Assembly (NCBI GenBank): GCA_024362935.1
Contig: JANCRA010000124.1
Coordinates: 992,001-1,056,000, forward strand
Length of the DNA stretch: 64,000 nucleotides
From: Setophaga petechia
Lineage: Eukaryota; Chordata; Aves; Passeriformes; Parulidae
Direction of reading: 5' to 3'
This document shows positions 50,101 to 62,100 of the stretch, piece after piece (the first letter of the stretch is position 1; each line of letters opens with the position of its first letter). A program made the position numbers and the translations under genes. Below the pieces are notes generated by a model that saw only the letters and a program-made list of their open reading frames with translations, made no database searches and was not told where the DNA came from.

Positions 50101-53100
50101 ACATAAAGAATTTCACAGAAAGGCCTCTGTAACTTTGCTAATGGACACACTCCTACTGAAAGCACAATCAAGCAGGAAGCCTTATAAGCTCATTAACTTT
50201 TCTAAATTAATCAACTCATTAACCTTTCCTTGCAGTTTCATGAAAGACAGTTAAGCAGCAAGGTAATTACTAAGTTCTAAAATAGCAACCAAAAGTTAAT
50301 GTTCTATCTCCAAAAGCTGTAGCTGAACATGTAAGGTAGAAAAACCTGAAGTCTAAACTGTACACTATCTATATAAACACATACACAGTGTCTGTGAGTA
50401 CACTTTTTCCATTACAGTCACATACTACACCTGAACTTCAGCTGCGTATTTTAAGACACAGTAGGAATAAAGTCAGTATTAAATGATGAGTCTTCTTACC
50501 TCTCAGTTTTGTTTACTTGCTTGTTAAGTTCCATACTTCCAGATGCAAAGTCATGAAGAACTGAAGAATCACCTGCAGCTTGTGTAATTGGCTCTGGTTC
50601 CACCTTCTGCAGTTCTGCATTACTCCTCAGAGTTGTAGGATCTAAGTTTTATAAGAACAAAAATTAAAATATTGTCTTGTCAGTTTGTGGGTATATATAT
50701 ATTTGTATTACTTTTTATATCTAATCTTGTATGAATTAAAGTTTTGTAGTATGTTTATATAGACACATATACATGAATGTGCGCATGAATAATTGTGTCT
50801 TACATAAATAAGGAATATACACATATCTCATCTTGCCTTTTTTATTTTGCCAGTGGCATGAAGACAAGAGTTTGAAGATTACCTTTTTTGCAACTGCTTT
50901 AAGAATAGAAAGCCAGTTCCTTCTATCTCCTCTTCCACTTTTAACGGAAGGAAAAGACAGTAATAATAGAAAAAAGTACAGTGGATTTGACTGTATTTCT
51001 GTATTTGCATAATTACAGATTCTGCCAATCTGTAATTGGCAGTCCAGTAATTTAAGTGCCTTACAGGTATTTTAATACCTGCAGAAAAAACCTGCTATTC
51101 AAATTTCATGTAATTTCATACTGAAAGGTATTCTCATGTATAAAACAATATCAGAAATGGGTACCCTATCTTACAATGGTGATGTTTCACCTGTAAATGT
51201 GAATGGAAAGTGAAAACTTTCAGCTTTGTTTCATTTCATGAACAGATGTGAATCTATTGAATAACCATTTTCAGAGCCCTAGGATAAGAAACAGGCTTAC
51301 CAGATTCAATTTGCTCTAGTTGTTCCACAAGTATATTTGCATTAAGTATCTCCTGCATTATGTTTTCACTGGACCTCAATATTGCAGAGGTTGGTTCAGG
51401 CTCCAGGTGTCCACCTCCTGTCAGTCTCATACTATTCACCACAGACAAAGAGCTACCACTACAAGTAAAAGGAAAGATGTCATCAACAGAGTCTCTGATT
51501 TTTGACAGTTAGTGAAGAGAAGATATAAGAGATATGGGGTAGATCAGACAATGAAGACCTGAAATGTAGACTGAAAGTGGCAGAGAGGACAGAAAACTAC
51601 CCGGCAAGATAAAAAATATAAAAATCATCTGCAAATTGAAACATACAGGTATGCTGCAAACTAGTATGTTTCTAATGCAAAGGAATTTTTAAAAAAGAAA
51701 TAAAAATGTATATGTTTAAATAACAGGAGAAGATCAGAAATCTAATACATATGACATGGTAGTAAGTTCTGGTTTGATAATAGAATTAAACTGGATGCAA
51801 AATAAATTATCTTGGATTCACATTTTTCAAACAGCATAATCTCATACTTTGTTCAAGCAGTCAACAAGTTAAATAGTTTTTCATATAAATCATGATAATC
51901 AGCAGATGTTTCTCTGGGAAAGTGTCCCACTAAGCTGTCTAGTAATTCACAAATGCAAAAATTATTAATGATCATTCATTAAAACCATAATGATGGAAGA
52001 TCAACTGGTTTCTTGCCATCCCTTTGCTCTAAATCTTTGATCTACACCCCCGCAGCAGCAGTGACAATTAAGCAATTTGCCTTGGTTTGATTAGTTGTAG
52101 AGAACTTTTCAAGAAAGAGCTTGGTAATTAAGAGTGATCCAGTACATAATTAGTTTGCGTACTTTTTTCTCCCCCTCTTCCCCAAGTAAACCTAATTTCA
52201 TGAGAGAAAAAACAGTTGTAGATACCCAAAACTACATACAAACACTTCATGAAAGTATTAAGAATAGGATGAAAGGAGTTTCTGCAGATTACATAGTACA
52301 CTACATTAACTGAGAAACCTTTAATTAAGCAAGACTGCTTGCAAATTGATAAAAATGCCAGAAAGAACCTAGCAAAAGTAAGCAGTGCCAGAGGATCTCT
52401 CTCACTAAAGAAAATGAAATAGTAATTTAACCTGGTATCAGGAGCATCCATCTCTGCATATTCTTCTATCCCAGTTCTTGTGCCAGTGATTTGATGCTCT
52501 ACATTGATGCTGTTTCCATCTTCAGAAGGCATCAATTCCTTGACAGAAGTGTCTGAAGCAAGCGAATACTGACTGGAAGTTCTATTTTCTTTGGAGTATG
52601 CGTGATTTACAAGGCTATGAGCCATCTCCAAGTCATCTTGAGCAGGTAACATATGTGTCTGTTCTGGTTATAACAACAAACAGAATGGAAAATTTCATTT
52701 AAAACACTCAGGTTTGGCATGTAAATAAAGCTATATAACTTCAAGCCTCGTTTAACAAAGTTTCTATTCTCCAAAGACACAGACTGAAATCCCAGATAAA
52801 CCCAGTCCTAAGAGAACAGTTTTTGCAGCAAGAACACAAAAAGTAACACTCAGCAAATAAAAGCAGATAATAAATGGTACACAAAATCTGTAACAAACCC
52901 AGGTAATTTCAGTTTGTAGCTAGTTAGGATGAAAAGGCTATGCTTCACATTAAAGGTCTGAAAAGATCACTGAAAGTTACAGTCATTTAAGCTTGATCCC
53001 TTTCTTTTGTCCAGTTTATGTGCCCAGATCAATTTAAACATGTGCGTCCTAAAGGTCACAGAAACAACTTTCTAGCAGTGATACCACTGGCAGTATCCAG

Positions 53101-56100
53101 TAGGGTGCCCGTCTGTTTCCAGCCAACCTGCACTGGCTGGACTCACTACGCGTTACAATGCAACAGGACTAAAATCATGAAAGACTCTTGACCTCCTGCT
53201 GTGCAGCAGCATGTGGAAGAGCTTTGCAGCCACTGCTCCATCCCTCCTTAGGTAGACACAGAAAGCACAAGAGCAAGGCTTTGTCCCATAAATCAGATCA
53301 TACCTTCAGTACTTGTTTTTAACTGGAAATTTGGATCACCCATGGCAAGTAAAGTCATAGCAGCTTCAGTGCTTCCATCATTAATTCCTGTGAAGTTGTT
53401 CACACACATTAGAAGTCACAACCACATTAACTAGAAACCCATTTACCCATATCCAAAAAGTATTTGACACTACCACCAATATAGTGAAGTATGTATTTTT
53501 TAAATTGACCTTATTTATGAATCAAAATGCTTGCAGGCAAGCAGTCATTCACATCCAGCAAATTCAAACTACTATTAAAACACTGAGCAGCAACACGACT
53601 GCCTTTAAGGGTGTACTGGACACAGGTGGCAAGGTGCTGCCAGCAGGGGCCTGCCCTGGACACAGCCAGTTCCAGCTGACCCACTGCAGGACACAGCTGA
53701 GCCTCTCAGTCAAGATGGTGGCACCTTTGGAAACATATTTTAAGAAAGGGGGAAATGTGTATATCAGTAGCAAGTTAACAGGAAATACATAAGCAAGATT
53801 GTTTCATATCTACCTTTGTCCACATCTGGATTTTCATGTACGATTGTTTCCTTAAATACAAAGAAAAACAATATCAAATTTCTATACAAAATTACCTCAT
53901 AATTTTTATTTAATGCTTACATGTAAATTCTGTGCCCACAAGTTACCCTGGTTTCAAGGCTAACAATATTTACTAACACAGTTTTCCCGCAAGTGTGCCT
54001 CACATCTGTGTGTTACAGGTACCAGTCTAAAAAGCTACACAGTTACGTTCAGATAGGACAACAAGAAACCGCTGAAATAGCTTTGTATGACCAATGAAAC
54101 AAACAAAAGACATTCTTACAGTTGTTGAGGTGCTTTCTTCCCTCTGTACTACTGGTTGGATAGAAGCACAAGTAAGACTTCCAGCATCAATAGCCACCTG
54201 CACATCTGGGATATTCACAGATATTTCCAGCTGCAAAAGTAATTTTACAAGTATTTGAGTTCATCAGATGCAAAAGAAAATCTGTCAAATGCAAATTTTT
54301 ATAAATCTCACATATTTAACAGATGTTCAACATCTAGAGAAATCCTCTGCAAAAATCATACCTTCTGATTTGAGAAGGAAACGGTGGTATGAACAGAAGG
54401 CAGAACAGCTACTGCCAACAGCAGCTAAGTGGAAGCATCAGACAACCTAAGGCCTTGTTTCTAGTCACTCACTTCTCCACTGAACTAAGTTATGCAGCTG
54501 AGATCTTTTACAGTGACTGTTTACCTCAAATGGGTTTTCTTATTTTTTCGTCTTTTTCTACTTTTTAGGTCTTCAGGACAGAAAAACAGTACAGACTTAT
54601 TTCCAAAGCAAGATAGGGAATCAATATGCAGACACATAGAAACAGACCCACTCACCATTTCACCTAATTTTTTTTCTTCCTCAGCAATGTGTTTTCACAG
54701 AGAACTTCAGACATTTGACATTTTCAGAAAGGAGGACTTGAAATTTGACAGAAAGTTTATGATACTTCCAGGGAAGTTCTTACAGAAAACACTGCTCAAT
54801 CTGGGTTGCTCTCAAAGGCTTGCACATTACAGACTTTCAACTGACCTATTTAAATTTTACAACAACTAGGTCCTTGGTTATCTAACCACATTCCTCACTA
54901 GTACTCATGTCTCCTAAGCATTAAACTAGGCAACTTGATTGTAATCCCCAAGCATTACATATACTCTACATCTCTGAAATCAAGGATTCAGCAAAAGTTT
55001 CCATACGGCAACTTTGCCACCAATTATCATTCTAGAAATCCCTTTGTGTTTTGACTGAGCTTTAAATTATTCTGCTGTTTCACCTGGAGAAATAAACAGT
55101 GTGATTCATTCAGGAGACAATAAAAAGCAGGATTTCAATGGGCAAAGAGAAGAGGACTAGCAGTAGTGGTATGAAAAAAAGCACTAGAAAGCAAAAAGCA
55201 CCGAAGTGAATGGAAAGTAGCAATGACAGGGAAAATAACAGAAAAATGTCTTCTACTGGATGGTGTAAGTCCTAAGCACGATACAAATTATATGAAATAA
55301 AGGATGAAGATTGTACTGGCCATGACTGGGATGAAGTTAGTTTTTTTCATACCAGCCCACATAATGTTGTCTTCCGGATTTTTAACTACAACATGGTTGG
55401 TAACACACCAGTGTTTCTGCTATTCCTGCACAACGTCAATGCTTTTTTTCTATTTTATCCAGCAAGGAGGCCAGGGGTAAGCAAAAGTTCAGGACAGCAC
55501 ACAGCTAGTACAGCTGACCCAAGCTGATCAAAAGGAAATTCTGTATCATATCATGACACACTCAACAATAAAAGCCCAGGGAAAGGAGCAAGAAGATGAA
55601 GCCATTTGTGATTAGGGCATTTGTCTTCCAAAGTTACTCTTATATAGACTGAGGCCCTGATTCTCAAGAAGTAATCTGATAATGGAAAGCAGCAAACAAA
55701 TTCCTTGTTTTGTTTTTCATTTACATGGAGCTTTTCCTTCATGTATGTAACTGTCTTTATATCAACAGAGAAATCTTCTTGCCCTGCTAATTTCTCCTAG
55801 TCGCAGAGGAAAAGGGAGTAAGCAAGCAGATGTGTGTCTGGTTACTGGTCAGGTCAGGCTACCTGACAGTTAAAAGTCTCTTGGCAAGGGGGACATGACA
55901 TACAGAAACATCTTCCTCATATCCTCATTTCCTAACATTCAAATATGAAATTGAAGTGCTCCATTTGATCCATCTTGGGCCTAAAACACATGGACAAGCA
56001 TCGAATCTGGGCCTCTATTCAATCCCAATAAACAAACTGGTGAGTTCCCTGCAGACCTATATACAGTTTGTAAACATAATTACATAACTGGATTTTAGGC

Positions 56101-59100
56101 TGAGGCTGTATTAAGTTCAAAACCAAGTGTATGTGCCAAGTAACATCCCTGCTACTCCCAACACCATTCTTAACTTGAACTCTGATAAAACCGAAATACC
56201 CAGAGATACAATTAGAATAAAATCTTTTTAAACAATCAGAACAAAATTATATATACAGAATCCAGCTACACAATACCTCCTCCACAGTCTCCTGTATCTG
56301 CATAGGAATTGGTTTTGGAGATCGAAGACCTATAGGAACAAACACTGGAGCCTTGTTTACTTCCTCTGATGCAAAGCATTCATCTTCATCATCAAGTTCA
56401 AATTCATCTGCCTCCTCATCCTCCTCCTCCTCCTGAGAAGCCCGGAGGGTGACAAAGGTTATCTTTGAACTTCTGGGTTCCTTCCCAGATTTTCTCCTCT
56501 GTGTAGTTTTCAAACTTTTGTCTCTGGTAACACTCAGTTTAGCTTCTTGCCTTTGAATCCCCTTCTCACTGCGATCAGCCTCACATTCAGAGACAGAAGA
56601 AGTAGCCGTTTTTGCCTCCAACACATGTTCTGGCAGTGCCATCTGTTTTGATGATCTCCTCAACTGCCTTCTAAAGTACAGAACAAAACCAATGAAATCC
56701 AAGACTTTCCTAAGAGAGGGATACTACAAATCAAAATAAACTCAATTAAAAAAAATAAGTTATTGTAACCAACAACGCAAACTACTTACTTCTTAACTTA
56801 TTAGTGACACATAAGCATTTAATCAGAAATTTAACTTCTTCCTGTGTACATAAGGTACTTATTGCAAGTATGTATTAAGCAGTTTCAAAATGCTAGAAAT
56901 GTTCATAAATAAACTTGCAAGAAACACAATTCTTTGATTAGAAAAGTATGAAATTATTTTAATTTTGAGGGATGTGGAAGTCACATACTTTTTAAGTCAC
57001 AGGAACAGTTTCAGTTGTCTTTTGCTAAAGCTAGACTAGAAGCCCTCAACAATGATACTTTAATTGATCAGACTATTGTTTACAAACTGAAACTGTTAGG
57101 TGATAACTACTTATCTGCTTTAGTTTCTCAGCCAGCATTCTCTTCAATAATCAGTTCCCTACAGTTTCCTCCTTTAAAATCATGAGCACAATCACTCTGA
57201 GTACCAAAACCAATGACAAACTTTGCCTTCAGAACATTCTCCTTGGTAAACTGGTGAAGACTGGAAGCAAATGGTAGCAGAGGACCCTAACTGGCACAAA
57301 GTTTCTCTTTAGGTTAATCCCACAATCCTGTGCCCCCAAAAATGGGTACTCTCATGTCCTCCCCTATAAAATCAGGAATTTCTGTTGAAACCATGGGACA
57401 GACTGGTGAAAGTACTGGATGTGTTCATTTCATAAGAATACAGGCAGAGTAAGAGACAAAGGAGCATGTGCACACATCTGCTAAGTTCAGATGGAAGACA
57501 CAAAAACTGACATGCTGCATGCACTCACATTACACATGGCAGAACTATGGCAAATAATTATCAATCAACTAAGTTTGGTTTATAAAGCAAAACAGCTGGT
57601 TTACCTTGTAAGACTGCCTGGACACTTTTCTTGTGAGGTAGAAAGCTGAGAATCATTATCTTGCTCTACATGTCTCTCACTCTCTGATGATATCCCTGGA
57701 GACTGGAGTGTAATGTCCAGCCTGATTCTCCTATGAGATGTTTCTTCAACATTCTCTGCAAAACTGTGTTTCCTTGTAGATTCTGAGAAGGATCCAGCTT
57801 CCACTGTACTACTGGAGTTTTCCTGAACAGAGGAGATTATTATTACCATATTAAGTGCCAAACATTTGGCACTTAACTGGTTTTGGCAACTTAAAGAACT
57901 TAGTTTGAGGATCTTGAGAATGTGCCCAGCTGTCATCTCTGATAACTTAGGATATTTTTCCTTTATGTCTTTAATTTTGGGTTCTACAGCAGAGGTGTCA
58001 TTAACTGATATTACCTATGATACTTGAATTCGCAGAGCAGCTGGTAACTAATAGACCAACACCATGCTCAATTTATCAAGAGCAACAACCCTTTAGAAGC
58101 TGGAAAGATAAATAACTTTCTAAAGTTACCTATTAATTTAAAGAACCATTTGCAGGACTATTTTTTTTCTGCCTTGGGAACAAGGTAGGAAGAAAAAACT
58201 ACCATACTTTAAAAAAAAGTATTTGAATATTATTCAGCATATACACAGACAAACATCACCAACCACAGATCTATCAACTATGGATACTTGGCTAAAAGAA
58301 TATGCTAACTAGAAGTTTTAGTCATACATATAAAAAATAAGGAACACTAGATAAACTTGACCCTGTTATCCAGCATTAGACAGAGATAGAACTAGTCTGA
58401 GCTAAGTTAGGCCTCCTGAGCAAATTTAAGAAGGTCTGAACTTTGTTCACACTCATTTTAATTTCTAAGTATACTAACACAGATTCTAGGCAGTATCTGA
58501 AGTTAGCTAACTGCCTTAATTTCCATTGTTCAAGGAATAACAACAGTAAATTATTTTTCAACAGTGTTAGTACATATTTATTATAATGCAAATTTCTGAT
58601 CATATAAAACACCAAACTTAAGACAACAGTGTATATTAGGTATTTCCATAGGTTTTAAATTTTAATTCCATTTATTCAGTATAGTTTCCAATGGTGAACT
58701 TTTAAAAAAATCAAATAATCACATTAACGTTTTCCAGCCACATACTGGATTTCTGTGCCATCCATCTTTCTAAGAATTTGGGCAAAAGATTGAGGTATAA
58801 CTGGCTCAAAATACAAGATAAGCACTTACCCCTGATACATCTGTTTTTAATGACAACAAAAACTCTTCATTTCTCTCAGTACTGTCCTCTTCTCTGTTTT
58901 CACACTCTTCAGGATAATCTCTTTTCCTAGTAAGTCTCATTAGGTCTGGCGTCGGGCTAAAAGAATAGGGTTCCCTTCCTCTCTGTTCACTTTCTTCTCC
59001 AGAACTTAATTTATCCCTGGATCTACAAAAATATGTTTTAACTTTTACTTCTGAAGAACTATAAAGTACACTCTATAAGTTTGGCTTTCTAGCAGATATT

Positions 59101-62100
59101 TAGTACTTTTAGCTAGAAATGAACTTGTGTTCTGAATTTTTATTTGCTTAGTTGGATACATGTAAAAAAAAAAACATAAAAGAAGAAAAAAACAACTGCA
59201 TAAGGAAGATAATTCGTCTGCAGTAGTGGACCTTCCTGATTAGTTTTGGGAAAGATTTTAGGAAAGAAAGGAACATAAGTTCAGATAGACTGGAAAGTGT
59301 CAGACCAACACAGGTCTCCAAAATTAAGCAGCCATAGGAACACTAATATTCACTAATTCCAGCACTCAAGGTTCTACTGCTTTCAAAAAGGATACCATTC
59401 TTACATCTGTTCAAACAAGTTCGGATTGGTAAGAGAGAAATCTTGGCCTTCTAAACTCAGGGTTTGAGAAAAAGGGACTTAGAGTAATCCAGAAGAATAC
59501 AATTTAGTCAGCCTTATCTGAGTCTCTGAGAAGGCGATGGAACAACTGAATCTGGAAACTACTTCCAGACACATGAAAAACAACCTAACTTGGAGTAGTT
59601 AGCATGAATTCGTAATAGGGAAGTTATGCTTAATCAACTTGATAATATCTTTCAAAGAAATGACTGGTTCAATAAATAAAGGGAGGGAAGTAAATAGTGT
59701 CTGCTGGGACTCCGGCAAGGCTTGTGAACACTGTCTCTTGTAAAGGCTGATAACTGAACTCATGAAGTATGGACTGAAAGTACATTAAAAACTGATTGAG
59801 TTGTCGGGTTCTGAGGTTTGTGATCAGTGACACAAAGTCCAGTTGGAAACCAACAGCCAACACTGTGCCCCATGAGTTAATACTGTATCAACTCCTGTCC
59901 AGTATCTCCACAAAATAATCTGGATGATGGAGCAGAGTGTAACCTCAGCAAATTTACAGATTAGGTAAATTTAGAAAGAATTGCTTCCCAAGGACAGGCA
60001 TGCCCAAAGGTTATACTGGCCTCCAGAGGGACCTGGAGAGGCTGGAGAAGTGGGCTATGGGAACCTCAGGAAGTTCAGCACGGGGAGATGCCAAGTCCCG
60101 CACCAGGGGAAGAGCAACCCAAGGCACCACTGCATGCTGCAAGCCACCCTGGTGGAAGGCAGCTTTGCAGAAAAGACCCCAGCGGTCCTGATGGTCTCTT
60201 AGTTAAATATGAAGCAGGAAAGTGCTGTGGCTGCACAAACAGGTAATGGTGACCTGTGCTGCAGCAGGACAAGCGTTGCCAGCATGCCAAGGGAGGTGGT
60301 CCTTGCCCCTTGTTCAGCACTGATGAAGCCACACCTGGAGGACTGACCAGTTCTGGGCTCCTTGGTGGGAGAGACCTGGATGCACTGGAGACAGCCCCTC
60401 AAAGGGTCACACCGATGGTAAAGGGCTGGAAGCATCTCTCCTGGCTGAAGGAGCAGGAACTGTTCAACCTGGAGAGAAGGCCCATGGAGAGCCTTCTCTG
60501 AAGGATCTGAAGAGATCCCTCTTCAACAGTTCCACAAAAACTCAAGGGGAGGCCGCAAACAGGACAGAGCCAGGCTCTTTCTAGGGGTGCCCAGTGATGG
60601 GACAAGAGACAATGGGCAAACACTGCAAGACAGGAGGTTCCTTCTGAGCACTAGGAAATCCTGTTTCACTGTGAGCGTTACCAAGCACTGGCACAGGCTG
60701 CCCAGAGAGACTGTGAAGTCTCTGTCCTTGAAAAGATTTTTGAGACATTTGAGAAGCTGTCCAGACAGTACTGGGCAACCAGCTCCGGTTGTCTTGACCA
60801 GAAGACTTCTAGCAGACCCTTCCACCTTCAGCCATTCTGTGAATCTGTGAAAGTCCACCATCATAGAAGATGATATGATTGTCAAGTAAGGCCCTTGTCT
60901 TGCTAGCACAAAGACTCTGGGACATGATTTCAACATAATTTTTGGAAGAGATTTTAGAGAGTTTTAGGGGCAGATGCAAACCAGAAGTTAATTCCAGAAA
61001 ATTGCAACATTTTAAAATAGATTTGGGACTGCTCTGCGTAAGTTAAGACTGAGCAAAAAGTAGCTTATAACATAACACAGAGCTGTCGCATGTAAGTGGC
61101 ACAATCTGCCTCATACTGCACATAGATTATAAGCATCATCACAGGAAGTTCTACTACTGGAAAGAAAATTTGAAGAGACTCAGAATATATCTTACAGAAA
61201 CAAAGTAAGCTTGCTGTCTTCTTGTCAGTTCTCAATTAGAAGTGAGCGCAAATGGCATTGCTCAGTCTTTGGTCCACATTCATGGTGCACTGTACCCCAA
61301 GAATTCATTAGTGAGAAATTCAGACAACTAAACCCTCATTACTTGCTTCTACTCTCATCCATGAAATACCTTCTAAAAAGAAAAATAGCCTTGGAAAAAA
61401 GCCCCTAATCCTTTTAAAAACTGTTCTATTGCTTAGGAATGCCACCTAGTGACTTGCACAGCACATAGCAGATAACAAGTAGTACAGCTCCAGAAGCAAG
61501 CACTGTGTAAGAACTGGACAAATGCACAAAATTTTTAAAGTACTGTCACATCTTAACCAGAGCTGACAAGTGCCACGCAGCCAGTCCCCAAACCCCAGGG
61601 AGGAGGAGAATTGGAAAGAAAAGGTAAACCTTGTGGATTTAGATATGAACAGTTAATCATAACAGTTAATAATCATAACAAAGTTAATAATCATAACAAA
61701 GTAAAATACAAAACAACGAAAAGGAGAGGCAGACAGACAGAGGGGAATAAAACACAAGGAAACAAGTGATGCACAACTGCTTACTGCTTGCTGACTGACA
61801 CCCAGCCCGTCCCCAAGAAGTGTTCAGCGTCTCTTAGCCAGGTCTCTCCAGTTTATGGAGTGAGCATGATGTTCCATGGTATGGAATATCCTTTTGGCCA
61901 GTTCACACCAGCTGTTCTGGCTGTGTTCCCTCTCAGCTGCTTATGCACTTGCTCACTGGCAGATCATGAGACACTGAAAAGTCCTCAACTCAGGGTAAGC
62001 ACTGCTCAACAACAACTAAAATGTCAGTGTGTTATCAATGCTATTCTCATATTGAATCCAAAATGCAGCACTGTACCAGCTAATAAGAAGAAAATAAACT

